In this document: in pieces, positions 41,938 to 50,357 of the stretch
Numbering within the stretch: position 1 is the first letter of the stretch
Layout: each line of letters opens with the position of its first letter
DNA from: Longilinea arvoryzae
GTDB lineage: Bacteria; Chloroflexota; Anaerolineae; Anaerolineales; Anaerolineaceae
Assembly: GCF_001050235.1 (NCBI RefSeq)
Contig: NZ_DF967972.1
Location: 278,020-342,019, forward strand
Length of the DNA stretch: 64,000 bases
Direction: 5' to 3'
The notes under the pieces: model-generated
Seen by the model: the letters and a program-made list of their open reading frames with translations, nothing else
What the model was told of the DNA's origin: nothing
Databases searched by the model: none
Position numbers and translations under genes: made by a program

Positions 41938-43551
41938 ATGCGCGCAGTTCATTTTGTTCGCTCGAGGCAGGAAGAACGCGAACTGGCCTATTGGCTGTCC
42001 CTCGTGGCCTACGACCGCCGCGACCGTTCCACGAGTAATTACATCTACCTGGTCTACCTGGTCCTGTTTTTTAGCATCTGGACGTTTTCTGCATTGACCT
42101 TTTTCGCCAGCGGGGGCGCACTTTTGCTGCGTTTTCTCGATCCAGACAATCTGGCGCGCGCAGCGATCTTCCTGGAAGTCCTCTTACTGGCAGTCTGGAG
42201 CATCTTCACCTTCTGGCAGGCTCTCAAGCGCAGCCCGGTCAGCTTTTCGGAACCGGATGAAACCCTCATCTGCCAGATGCCGGTCAGCCGGCGCAGCCTA
42301 GTCCTGCGCTGGGTATGGATGCCCTGGCTGAAGAGCGCCGTGCCGTTCTGGTTGGCAGCAGTCACATTGGGCTTTTCAGTCGCCGAGACGAACATGCCCG
42401 GCACCATGGACCTCAGCCGCATTGTGGAATATTCCGGCTATGGATTGCGAGCCTGGCTGGCCGTAATCCCCATCCACCTGGCGCTTTTCTTGTTCCGCTG
42501 GTTCGTCGGCGTCGCCCGCCTGAATGGACAATCGGTGCGCCGCTGGCTGGCCTGGCTGGTGATGCCGCTGACGGTCGCGTTTTTCGCATTCCTGCTGATC
42601 TTTACGCGCGATCCATCCGCGCTGCCCTCCGGGCTGTGGTCCGGAATTGCCGGAAGGATCCTTCAACCCCTGCAGGCCGGATTTTCACAGATCGGGCTGG
42701 CGGCCGGATTGCTCTCAACCTCGCTGCTGGCGCTCGTTACGCTGGCTGCCCTATTCTGGATCAGTCCTTCATTTAGCCTGAACCGCGCCGCCCAGGAAAC
42801 CAACGAGCTCGAAGCCAGCGAGACCGCCGCGAAATACGGCTTCGTTGGGCTGGTTGAAGAACAACGGCTCAAAAACCGCCTGGGGGTGAACAAGAAACCC
42901 AGCCGGCTGCCGGCGCTGGCCGGGGCCGGGGCGCTCCTGTGGAAGGATGTGCTCCAATCGGTGCGTTCCCTGCGTCTGCAATCCATCCTGGCCTGGTTCA
43001 GCATCGTCACTGCCATGCTGGCGCTGCCCATTCTCCCCGATCTGGGCAGTCGCGCCTTGTTGATCGCCTTCTGGGTAATCCAGATCGCGCGATTCAGCGT
43101 CGCACGGCTTCGCAACGACCTTGCCTGCTGGGTATTGATCCGCCAACTGCCTTTCTCACACACCCGATTCCTGTTTTTCGATCTCGTGGCCGTTTATGCC
43201 CTGTCCGTGCTGGCCAGCCTGGCCGGCCTGGCCGTCCACGCAGCGTTCTTCCAGGCCCGCGTGGATCCGTGGGCGGCGTTCATCCCGGGGGTCGTCGCCG
43301 GGATTGTCAGCATGGCGGCCTTCGATGTCTGCCGTCAGTCGCGGGATGAATTGTTACTGGCCGGCATTGCCCCGGAATTGAGCGCGTTGGGCAGTCTGCT
43401 GGGCGTTGCCGTGGCCGCCGCGCCGATGGCGATCAGCATTCTGGTCTCCGGTTACGCCGGCGTTCTCCTGGCAACGGCAGTCAGCCTGGGGTTGGGCGGG
43501 TTGGCCTTTTCCATTGCCGACCAGGCTTACCGCACGATTCACACGGAATAA
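41938..43551 (+). CDS. ABC transporter permease, EcsB-like
   Basis: The 537-residue integral membrane protein has about ten to twelve hydrophobic helices. It opens with a cytosolic basic stretch (RSRQEERELAYWLSLVAYDRRDRS) and has the loop PVSRRSLVLRWVWMPWLKS typical of EcsB-like or DUF-type ABC-2 permeases. It starts directly after the ATPase stop. The exported substrate is unknown. Confidence 0.82.
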   Translation: MRAVHFVRSRQEERELAYWLSLVAYDRRDRSTSNYIYLVYLVLFFSIWTFSALTFFASGGALLLRFLDPDNLARAAIFLEVLLLAVWSIFTFWQALKRSPVSFSEPDETLICQMPVSRRSLVLRWVWMPWLKSAVPFWLAAVTLGFSVAETNMPGTMDLSRIVEYSGYGLRAWLAVIPIHLALFLFRWFVGVARLNGQSVRRWLAWLVMPLTVAFFAFLLIFTRDPSALPSGLWSGIAGRILQPLQAGFSQIGLAAGLLSTSLLALVTLAALFWISPSFSLNRAAQETNELEASETAAKYGFVGLVEEQRLKNRLGVNKKPSRLPALAGAGALLWKDVLQSVRSLRLQSILAWFSIVTAMLALPILPDLGSRALLIAFWVIQIARFSVARLRNDLACWVLIRQLPFSHTRFLFFDLVAVYALSVLASLAGLAVHAAFFQARVDPWAAFIPGVVAGIVSMAAFDVCRQSRDELLLAGIAPELSALGSLLGVAVAAAPMAISILVSGYAGVLLATAVSLGLGGLAFSIADQAYRTIHTE

Positions 43552-43558
43552 ATCTTCC

Positions 43559-44353
43559 TCATCCCTGTTTGTTCTCCGGTTCCCAGTAAAATGCGGCGTG
43601 GTCGGCGCATTTTTCGAAACCCAGGCTGCCGGCCAGCGCATTGGAAGGTTCATTGTTCCAAAAGCATTCCCAATTCGGTTCGCGGCCCTCTTCCAGGCAG
43701 GCCTTCACCAGGGCCGAAGCTGCAGCGTGGGCCAGCCCGCGCCGGCGGCAGCCTTCGGCCGTGTGCACGTCGATCTCCACCCGGGTGCGACTTGCAAACA
43801 CGCTGGCGCAATGCGCGGCGATCTCCTCCCCGTCCAACAGGCAAAATCCCAGGCCATGGGCCAGAAAATCCGCGGGGCTGCGCCAGGTGGTCATTCCACC
43901 CAGACGGGCCAGCAGATCCGCGTCCATGCGCCGCAACCGGAAGCCGGGCGGTGCGGCCGATGGCCTGAAACGCCCGGGGTTCAACCGGTATTCGCGCCGA
44001 TAGATCGGCGCGTAATGTTTTCCGGCCAGGAAACCTTCCAGCACGGCCTGCCAGCCTGCCGAGAGGGGCGCCAGCACCAGCCCGCGCTCCCCCACCGCCG
44101 CCCAGGCCTGAACCAGATCCGCATTCATCTGATCCGCCAGGGATTGGGCAGCGTCCGCGGGAGGTTGGCCGCACAGGTAGAAGTAACCACAGGCAAGCCA
44201 GATCCACGCGCTGGAAGGCGCATCCGCCCGATCGACGAACACCCGTCCCGGATTGATGCGCTCGCACACCGCCTCGGGCAGAACCGGGCGCCAATCGCCG
44301 CCCGCCAGCAGCGGCAGGACGCGTTCGAATTGTTCTCCGGGAATCTCGTGCAT
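43559..44353 (-). CDS. GNAT acetyltransferase (PF12746-type)
   Basis: The 264-residue protein shows the arrangement of the larger GNAT_acetyltran group. A long N-terminal domain (MHEIPGEQFERVLPLL) is followed by a C-terminal GNAT core with VEIDVHTAEGCRRRGLAHAAASALVKACLEEGREPNWECFWNNEPSNALAGSLGFEKC (about 197-254). The acetyl-CoA loop is RRRGLA. It starts 14 bases after the methyltransferase stop on the same strand, without its own ribosome-binding site, so the two are likely translated from one mRNA. Confidence 0.82.
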   Translation of the reverse strand: MHEIPGEQFERVLPLLAGGDWRPVLPEAVCERINPGRVFVDRADAPSSAWIWLACGYFYLCGQPPADAAQSLADQMNADLVQAWAAVGERGLVLAPLSAGWQAVLEGFLAGKHYAPIYRREYRLNPGRFRPSAAPPGFRLRRMDADLLARLGGMTTWRSPADFLAHGLGFCLLDGEEIAAHCASVFASRTRVEIDVHTAEGCRRRGLAHAAASALVKACLEEGREPNWECFWNNEPSNALAGSLGFEKCADHAAFYWEPENKQG

Positions 44354-44367
44354 ATCCGCCCGCTGCT

Positions 44368-45078
44368 TCACGAATTTTCGCCCACAGCGACCAACTGCGT
44401 GGCTCCATGAATGCCAATCGCGTGCAGGCGGACACGCAGTTCTTCGCCGCGCTGCTTCAGCGCCGCCGCCCCGGGCAGCGCTTCGGCGCGGCTCTGGTAT
44501 TGATCGATGATCCCATCGAGGCGCCGGATTCCTTCGACCTCGAGCGGATCGGATTCGAGATCGCGTTCGTCCGCGAACTGCCACGCGAGCCGCATGCCCC
44601 CCAACAGCTCCACCAACCCGGCGCGGGTGAAGGTCTCGTGGTGAACCACGCCGCTCGCGCTGTCGATGGCTGCCCACCAGTGATGCAACAGGACATGGGT
44701 CAGTTGGGTTTCACTCTGATTGTCGCTGTACATCTCCGTCAGGATGCAGCGCCCGCCGGGTTTGAGGACGCGCCGCATTTCGCGCAGCGCCCGGGCCGGA
44801 TCAGGCAGATGATGCAGGGAAGAGGCCATGCAAACCGTGTCGAAGCTGGCATCCGGGAAATCGAGTTGCATGGCATCCATACAACGGAAGGATGCCTTCG
44901 GTTGGCCGGCAAAGGCCTGCCCAAAAGCCTCGCCGTAGCGTTCGACCGCATCCACCCCGATCAATTCGTCGAACTCTTTGACGTTTTCCAGAATATAACC
45001 GGCAAAGCCTCCGTGCCCGGTGGCCACGTCCAGCACCCGGCCGGCCGAAAGTGTGTTGAGCATCTGGGTCAATTCCAT
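44368..45078 (-). CDS. Class I SAM-dependent methyltransferase
   Basis: The 236-residue protein has motif I RVLDVATGHGGFAGYIL (about 14-30), LIGVDA in motif II, and FDTVCMASSLHHLPDPARALREMRRVLKPGGRCILTEM (about 98-135). The substrate is unknown. GAGGTGATC precedes the ATG at 45078 and a TACAAT lies just before that, leaving a very short leader. A longer upstream frame exists but has no promoter room. Confidence 0.85.
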   Translation of the reverse strand: MELTQMLNTLSAGRVLDVATGHGGFAGYILENVKEFDELIGVDAVERYGEAFGQAFAGQPKASFRCMDAMQLDFPDASFDTVCMASSLHHLPDPARALREMRRVLKPGGRCILTEMYSDNQSETQLTHVLLHHWWAAIDSASGVVHHETFTRAGLVELLGGMRLAWQFADERDLESDPLEVEGIRRLDGIIDQYQSRAEALPGAAALKQRGEELRVRLHAIGIHGATQLVAVGENS

Positions 45079-45210
45079 GATCACCTCAGCGATTGTAGAA
45101 TGCAGGTTTTCAAAGTATAGCCCAGCCGGGCAGGAGGTGTCCCCCTGCCAGCGGCCAGTTTTTTTCCTGGCAGAGGGGATTTTACGAAGTAATATCTGAG
45201 AACCTACAAA

Positions 45211-45247
45211 AAGGGCCTCACCCGCGTCGTAACCAGGTGAGGCCCTT
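45211..45247 (-). terminator. Intrinsic terminator after the ClbS-like gene
   Basis: AAGGGCCTCACC (45211-45222) and GGTGAGGCCCTT (45236-45247) form a 12-bp stem; TTTTT follows on the minus strand. Confidence 0.9.
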
Positions 45248-45263
45248 ATTCGATTCAAGTCCC

Positions 45264-45779
45264 TCAGGCAGCGGCTTTCTTCCGCCGCGGGAATAACTTC
45301 TTGCGCATTTGAGTGTGCGCCCAGCGGAAATGGCTGCCTGTATTGGCCTGGATGAGCAACGCCAGGGTATTGCTGCCCGCCCAGGGGTAACGCCCGCGGC
45401 GAAACAGGTCTTCTTCGCTCAACCGGAAAGCCAACGCCCGGACTTCTTCGAAGGCATCCGCAAACAACTTCTCCGCTTCTTCCAGCGGGCAGCCGGCGTA
45501 TTTCTCATAGATGACCTGGTTCAACACCGGAAGTTGCGACCATTTATAACCGGGCGCGGGCAGGATGGGTTTTTCGCCACGCTGCCCGGCGGCATACCAG
45601 CCCAGTAGCATGTGCATCCATTCGGCCAGGTGCGCCAGCACGTCTTTGGGTGACCAATCACCCAGCGCGCCCGCACTTACTTTCTGTTCAGGCGTCAATG
45701 CCGCCAGAAATTGGTCCAGTTTGTCTTTTTCAGCTTGAAAATCGGCAATCAAATCGGTTTTCGTCGTTGCTCTTGGCAC
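45264..45779 (-). CDS. ClbS/DfsB-family four-helix-bundle protein
   Basis: The 171-residue protein has KTDLIADFQAEKDKLDQFLAALTPEQ at the start and ALGDWSPKDVLAHLAEWMHMLLGWY (about 42-66), the ClbS/DfsB signature. It ends in a basic tail (RKKLFPRRKKAAA). The start is GTG at 45779, placed by GGAG 8 bases upstream; longer frames overlap the GyrI gene. It is the last gene of a WYL-GyrI-ClbS operon. ClbS-like proteins destroy electrophilic toxins, so a detoxification unit controlled by WYL is plausible. Confidence 0.78.
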   Translation of the reverse strand: MPRATTKTDLIADFQAEKDKLDQFLAALTPEQKVSAGALGDWSPKDVLAHLAEWMHMLLGWYAAGQRGEKPILPAPGYKWSQLPVLNQVIYEKYAGCPLEEAEKLFADAFEEVRALAFRLSEEDLFRRGRYPWAGSNTLALLIQANTGSHFRWAHTQMRKKLFPRRKKAAA

Positions 45780-45814
45780 TCTATGGCTCCATGTTGATGA
45801 ATTTTTTGATCCGC

Positions 45815-46456
45815 TCAGCGCTCGATCGGATGACGCAATACGGTTTTCATTTTCTCCGGCGCAGCTTTGCGCGGATCGCTCATATAGATCTCGTGGTGTT
45901 TGCCGCCGCTGCCCAGTTGCGCGTGATAGCCCTGCTGCACGGCAAAAGCGTGCATCCTGTCCACGTTGGCCGGTTCGGTGGCATATGGCCCGATGTGCAT
46001 CATCTGCACGCATAGCCCCTCCTCGAAACCATCCAGGCGCAGGCGTGCAAAGGCCGGCTGGTCGCCGCGCTTCTTGCGCAGTTGCGCCAACCCCTCCGCG
46101 AAGATCTCCGCTGTAACAACCTCAGGTTGCAGGATCATTACCGTCCATTTCCAGTTATCGGCTACGCGGAGGTCAAATTTTCCGTCCTCCACCCACCACA
46201 AACCCTCCAACGCCATGACCGGGTAGTCGATGGGATCGTCCTTGCGCAGCTTGACCATGAACTTGAGCGTGTAGGCGATACCATACAGCGCCGCGACCGC
46301 TTCCTGAAAGGCGGGCGAATTGCCGGGCAATACCCCGGGTTCGATGTCACCGTCCAGCATGGCAAATTGAAAGCGTGGCACCTGAATGATCTCCGGTGTT
46401 TTTGCTGAAGGCTGGTAGTAGGGCTTCAATGATTTCTTCAAATCGAGCTTTTCCAT
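45815..46456 (-). CDS. GyrI-like small-molecule-binding domain protein
   Basis: The 213-residue protein is a stand-alone GyrI-like (AraC effector-binding) domain of the longer class that starts LDLKKSLKPYYQPSAKTPEIIQVPRFQFAMLDGDIEPG. The C-terminal half has EGLCVQMMHIGPYATEPANVDRMHAFA and HHEIYMSDPRKAAPEKMKTVLRHPI. This class is usually encoded beside a regulator and may hydrolyse or bind hydrophobic cations. It begins 16 bases after the WYL regulator stop, with GGAG before its ATG. Confidence 0.85.
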   Translation of the reverse strand: MEKLDLKKSLKPYYQPSAKTPEIIQVPRFQFAMLDGDIEPGVLPGNSPAFQEAVAALYGIAYTLKFMVKLRKDDPIDYPVMALEGLWWVEDGKFDLRVADNWKWTVMILQPEVVTAEIFAEGLAQLRKKRGDQPAFARLRLDGFEEGLCVQMMHIGPYATEPANVDRMHAFAVQQGYHAQLGSGGKHHEIYMSDPRKAAPEKMKTVLRHPIER

Positions 46457-46472
46457 TTTGTTTTCTCCATCT

Positions 46473-47453
46473 CTACGTATTCATCCTGGTAATTTCCGCC
46501 GCCCAGGCGCGCACCATCTGGCGTAGTTCCGGCGGCTCCAGCACGCTTACCAGTGGGCCATAGGCCAGTGTGGAAGAAGCCGCCCAGCCCAGGTCGGGGC
46601 TGAGCAGGGTGACGGTCACGCTGCCATCCGGTTCCTCGCGTAACGTTTCCCAGGCGACGCGGTTCAGGCGCGCCACGTGCGCCGCAGCCGGTTCGAAGCG
46701 CAACGTGGCAGCGATTTGCGGCTGGCTGGCGAACTCCTGCGCCAGGTAGGCACGCACGTCGAAGTCCGCCGGTGTACTAAAGCGCTCGTCCAACAGCACC
46801 AGACTCTCCATGCGGTCCACACGGAAGGAGCGCACCGCTTTACGCAGGTGACAGTAACCAGCAAGGTACCACCAGCCCCAGCGGTGCACCAGCGCGTAGG
46901 GATCCACGCAGCGCTGCCGGGGTTGTTCGCTGCTGCCGGAGAAGTAGCGCATACTCACCACGCGTTGTTGATGAACGCCGCGGCGCAACACCTCCAGCAG
47001 CGGGGCAAGGGCATCCAGGTCGGCCCGGTTCAGGCCGGTGGCTGCCAGCGAACGCCGCGCCCAGGCGATTTCTCCGCGCTGTTCATCGGGCAGCACGTTC
47101 TCCAGCTTCGCCAGCGCGCCGCGGGCTGCTTCGCGATAAAGCTGGCCCCACATTTCCTCCACCAGGCCGGTCCCCAGTGAAACTGCCACGGCCTCCTCGG
47201 GGGTGAACACCAGCGGTGGAAGGCGGTAGCCGCGCACCAGCGAGAAACCGCCGTTCGGCCCACGCTCGGAGTAGACCGGAATGCCCATTTCATCCAGCAT
47301 GCCCAGGTAACGGTGCAGCGTGCGCACCGAGACGCCCAATTTTTCGGACAGTTGGGCGGCTTTCTGATTGGGTTGGCGTTGCAGGAGCAAAATGAGGGTG
47401 ATCAAACGCGGTGCGGTTGCCAGAGTTGCCTCCCGGCCGGGTTGTGCGGCCAA
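46473..47453 (-). CDS. WYL-domain (YafY-type) transcriptional regulator
   Basis: The 326-residue protein has an HTH_11 domain (RLITLILLLQRQPNQKAAQLSEKLGVSVRTLHRYLGML, about 16-53) and the following wing with GIPVYSERGPNGGFSLVRGYRLPPL. A WYL domain follows (VDPYALVHRWGWWYLAGYCHLRKAVRSFRVDRM, about 190-222), and a WCX-like C-terminus. WYL domains sense nucleic-acid or nucleotide ligands. The start is uncertain; TTG at 47453 gives the full frame. It is the first gene of the WYL-GyrI-ClbS operon and divergent from a nitrilase gene. Confidence 0.87.
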   Translation of the reverse strand: MAAQPGREATLATAPRLITLILLLQRQPNQKAAQLSEKLGVSVRTLHRYLGMLDEMGIPVYSERGPNGGFSLVRGYRLPPLVFTPEEAVAVSLGTGLVEEMWGQLYREAARGALAKLENVLPDEQRGEIAWARRSLAATGLNRADLDALAPLLEVLRRGVHQQRVVSMRYFSGSSEQPRQRCVDPYALVHRWGWWYLAGYCHLRKAVRSFRVDRMESLVLLDERFSTPADFDVRAYLAQEFASQPQIAATLRFEPAAAHVARLNRVAWETLREEPDGSVTVTLLSPDLGWAASSTLAYGPLVSVLEPPELRQMVRAWAAEITRMNT

Positions 47454-47477
47454 TCTCTATTGATTATCGGATGGATA

Positions 47478-47505
47478 TATGTCAATTCCTGACATAATTA
47501 TGACA
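47478..47505. promoter_or_regulatory. Candidate WYL-regulator operator
   Basis: TATGTCA-attcc-TGACATA (47478-47496) is a perfect 7-bp inverted repeat; a third half-site TGACA follows at 47501-47505. It lies 25 bases upstream of the WYL start in the divergent gap. Confidence 0.6.
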
Positions 47506-47616
47506 AGATGAATACGATCGAGCAAGAGACTGACCGGGGTACGGTTTGCTTTTTCCGGCAGAGTCCTGTACAAATGATCCTGCTTTTAGCAAAAAAACGA
47601 AACAGAGGATCCATTC

Positions 47617-48531
47617 ATGCAAAATATCACCATCGCCGCCGTTTCCACCCGAAATCGATTGGGACAACCCATTGATGCGCTGGCTGATATGCGCGCCTGG
47701 ACGGAAAAGGCCGTCCGGCAGGGTGCAGAATTGGTGCTCTTCCCCGAACTCAACGTCACCGGTTACATCCAGCATGCAGCCGCGCGCCAATGGGCTGAAC
47801 CCATCCCCGGACCATCCACCCGGCAGGTAATCCAACTGGCCCGCGATATGGGTGTAATCCTTTCCTGCGGCATTCTCGAACGCGAGGAAGATCGTTTCTA
47901 CTGCACTCACATTCTCGCCAACGGCAGCGGCCTGATCGGCAAGCAACGTAAGATCCACACGCCCGTCCAGGAACAGCCTTATTGGGGCTTTGGCGGATCA
48001 ATCGAAGTTTTCGATATCGGCAAGATCAAAGTGGGGATAACGATTTGCCGCGATTCCTTTTTCGATGAGATGACGCGCACCCTGTTCATGAAAGGCGCTG
48101 AACTCGTGTTGATGCCGTTCGGATACTACAACGTCCCGCGCAGCCGCTACCTCAAGGAAACCATCCACGGCATGTCCATCCAGAAAGCCTGCTGGACGAA
48201 CGGCTTTTTTGCCCTGGTCTGCGACAGCGCCGAAGATCGCGCGCCGAACGAATGGGAGGAGAACGGCGCCAAATTCCCGGGATGGGCTGGTGTAATCGAC
48301 CCGTGGGGCAGCCCGCTGGTTTTTGTAGAGCGTGACGGCAACGGCGAAGCCATGGTGGTGCAGGGAATCAGCGCAGAGGTTCTCCAGAACCGCCGCAATC
48401 ATCCCAATTTTTTGGCGGCCGAACTGCGTCCCGAGCTTTATCAATGGACGCAAGCATCCTCCGAAACGTCTGACCCCGGATTAATTCATCTCAGGCGTCA
48501 TTTCAGTATTCCACGGCCGATGCCAACCTAA
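47617..48531 (+). CDS. Carbon-nitrogen hydrolase (nitrilase superfamily)
   Basis: The 304-residue cytosolic amidase-like enzyme has the catalytic triad Glu44 (LFPELNVTGY), Lys112 (QRKIH) and Cys144 (ITICRDSFFDE). It would hydrolyse a C-N bond in an amide or carbamoyl compound. The branch is not determined. GAGG precedes the ATG by about 6 bases. It is transcribed away from the WYL regulator, so the shared operator could affect it. Confidence 0.9.
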   Translation: MQNITIAAVSTRNRLGQPIDALADMRAWTEKAVRQGAELVLFPELNVTGYIQHAAARQWAEPIPGPSTRQVIQLARDMGVILSCGILEREEDRFYCTHILANGSGLIGKQRKIHTPVQEQPYWGFGGSIEVFDIGKIKVGITICRDSFFDEMTRTLFMKGAELVLMPFGYYNVPRSRYLKETIHGMSIQKACWTNGFFALVCDSAEDRAPNEWEENGAKFPGWAGVIDPWGSPLVFVERDGNGEAMVVQGISAEVLQNRRNHPNFLAAELRPELYQWTQASSETSDPGLIHLRRHFSIPRPMPT

Positions 48532-48619
48532 CATTAAGGAAAAGGTTCACCCGGGCAGCCCGGTTTGTGATTTAATCATCTCGTGAGCTTTTCTTTATCC
48601 CCTGGAGGTTACCGCGCCC

Positions 48620-49270
48620 ATGTTATCTCAATCCCTGATCCCCAGTGAACTGGTTTACTTCAACGCCGAAAAATTCGCCTCGACCAGGGGCGTTTTCAAC
48701 AAAGTCAGCCTGCAACACACGACTCTCCAGGTGAATCGCATCGAGCTGGTTCAGTATCTGCTGGCGGCCGCCTTTTTGGCGAACGAAAAGGCCGGCCTGC
48801 TGTGCCTGGGGCTGCGCAAGAAGAAGACGTTTTTCGGACTCAGCTCGCATATGGCGCTGTATGCCGACCCGAGCGGCCAGCCTTCAAGTTGGGAAGGCCC
48901 CTGCCTGGAAGCCGACCTGTTGGACGCCGCTGAACACTCGGCCAACAGCGAAGTCGCCAGCATCGTTTCGGCATGGTTGGGGCGCAATTATTCCGAACCT
49001 TACGATGAGGTGCTCGAACGTTCGAAAGCCAACCTGGCCGAACGCGGGCTGCTGGATATGCAGGAAGAGCGCAGGTTGAAAATCTTCGTCAGCCACAGCT
49101 ATTCCCTGCCCGAGGAATGCCGCGCTTTCATCGCCGCCCAGCCGCTGGACCCGCTCAACGATCTGCTGCAGGCCTGCCAGACTTCCAGACCGCAGGTGTG
49201 GCAGGCGCTGCTGCGGGATGCCAAGAGCGCCGTCGATTCGCGCCAGGAACAAATGGACGTGGACGGTTGA
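48620..49270 (+). CDS. Unknown protein, mixed alpha/beta, cytosolic
   Basis: The 216-residue protein has no signal peptide or membrane helix. Its middle part (NRIELVQYLLAAAFLANEKAGLLCLGLRKKKTFFG) is helical and hydrophobic, and EVLERSKANLAERGLLDMQEERRLKIF is a repeat-like helical unit. It has a faint likeness to GPP34-type (Golgi phosphoprotein 3) proteins that I would not rely on. GGAGG precedes the ATG by about 11 bases. A CACAGAG inverted repeat follows directly after the stop. Confidence 0.55.
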   Translation: MLSQSLIPSELVYFNAEKFASTRGVFNKVSLQHTTLQVNRIELVQYLLAAAFLANEKAGLLCLGLRKKKTFFGLSSHMALYADPSGQPSSWEGPCLEADLLDAAEHSANSEVASIVSAWLGRNYSEPYDEVLERSKANLAERGLLDMQEERRLKIFVSHSYSLPEECRAFIAAQPLDPLNDLLQACQTSRPQVWQALLRDAKSAVDSRQEQMDVDG

Positions 49271-49275
49271 AGAGA

Positions 49276-49425
49276 AAGACCAGCCACAGAGATCACAGAG
49301 AACACAGAGAAGATGATCAGAGATCAAGAGGATAAGAAAGCCGCTCGATAAAATCGGCCAATTTTCTTTCCTCTTTTTTTTATTCCGGTGTTCTCTTCTT
49401 CCTCTGTGATCTCTGTGGCTATCTT
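49276..49425. repeat. CACAGAG-family inverted repeat
   Basis: GCCACAGAGATCACAGAG (49282-49299) and CTCTGTGATCTCTGTGGC (49402-49419) are exact complements (18 bp). The region is rich in CACAGAG/CTCTGTG runs; a related element is at 56256-56511. It fills the gap before the PIG-L gene. Confidence 0.75.
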
Positions 49426-49491
49426 TTTGTAATTTGTACAACCGCCATCCTTTGGGGTACACTTTCTAGAATGCATCGAGGAGAATCATCT

Positions 49492-50244
49492 ATGACCAAC
49501 TCATTGTATATTCCTGAAAGCGCCATGGCCATCGTTGCCCATCCGGACGACATTGAATTCACCTGCGCCGGTACGCTGGCGCGCTGGGCCAGGGCCGGCG
49601 CGCGCATCGCCTACCTGTTGTGCACCAGCGGCGACGTCGGCATCGCCATCCCCGGTATGACCCGCGCCCGCGCCACCGAGATCCGCGAGGCCGAAGCCCG
49701 CGCCGCCGCCGAGATCGCCGGCGTGAGCGATATCACCTTCCTGCGCGAACCGGACGGCCTGCTGGAAGCCACCCTCAGCCTGCGCAAGCAGATCGTGCGC
49801 CAGATCCGCCGCTTTCGCCCCGAGGTCATCCTGACCGGCGACCCAACCGTTGTGATTTCCAGCAGCGATTACATCAACCACCCGGATCACCGCGCCGCCT
49901 CGCTGGCCGCGCTGGAAGCCACCTTCCCGGCCGCCGGGCAACCCAACCTGTTCGAGGAGCTGGCCGGGGAAGGCCTGACCGCCTTCAAACCCCGCAAGGT
50001 TTACATCACTGCCTGGGATAAAAGCGATACCTTCGTCAGCATCGACGAGACCATCGATATCAAGATCGCCGCCCTGCGGGCCCACAAAAGCCAGATGAAA
50101 GACTGGGATCCGGAACCGAGGATCCGCGAGTGGGCTGCCGACACTGCCCGGGGCAAGGAAATGCGCTATGCCGAAGGTTTTCGCGTGGTGACGTTGGAAG
50201 ACGACGAAGCCTGGGGCAAGCGCCACGGCAACGTGCAAGAATAA
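49492..50244 (+). CDS. PIG-L/LmbE-family zinc deacetylase
   Basis: The 250-residue protein has AHPDDIEF (16-23) and the HPDH motif (INHPDHRAA, about 123-131), the zinc ligands of GlcNAc-type deacetylases such as MshB and BshB. The likely substrate is an N-acetyl sugar conjugate, for example in low-molecular-weight-thiol or cell-wall chemistry. GAGGAGA precedes the chosen ATG at 49492; the ATG 21 bases earlier is unsupported. Confidence 0.88.
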   Translation: MTNSLYIPESAMAIVAHPDDIEFTCAGTLARWARAGARIAYLLCTSGDVGIAIPGMTRARATEIREAEARAAAEIAGVSDITFLREPDGLLEATLSLRKQIVRQIRRFRPEVILTGDPTVVISSSDYINHPDHRAASLAALEATFPAAGQPNLFEELAGEGLTAFKPRKVYITAWDKSDTFVSIDETIDIKIAALRAHKSQMKDWDPEPRIREWAADTARGKEMRYAEGFRVVTLEDDEAWGKRHGNVQE

Positions 50245-50260
50245 CCGAAATTAGCCTCGC

Positions 50261-50348
50261 GCCGGTCCTCCGGCTATATAATGGCCGGTCCTCCGGCTAT
50301 ATAATGGCCGGCCCTCCGGTCATAATGGCCGGAGGACCGGCTATAATG
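50261..50348 (+). promoter_or_regulatory. Four tandem TATAATG units (promoter-like array)
   Basis: Units 1 and 2 (50261-50283, 50284-50306) are identical 23-mers of GCCGGTCCTCCGGC followed by TATATAATG. Unit 3 (50307-50327) is 21 bp with CATAATG. Unit 4 (50328-50348) is 21 bp whose GC half is the exact complement of that in units 1 and 2, followed by TATAATG. Units 1/2 and 4 can form a 14-bp hairpin. The last TATAAT (50342-50347) ends 10 bases before the M23 start codon. Confidence 0.75.
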
Positions 50349-50357
50349 GACTTTCCG

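Noticed and set aside
48620..49270. GPP34 (Golgi phosphoprotein 3) assignment
   Set aside because: Only vague helical similarity; no diagnostic motif is visible.
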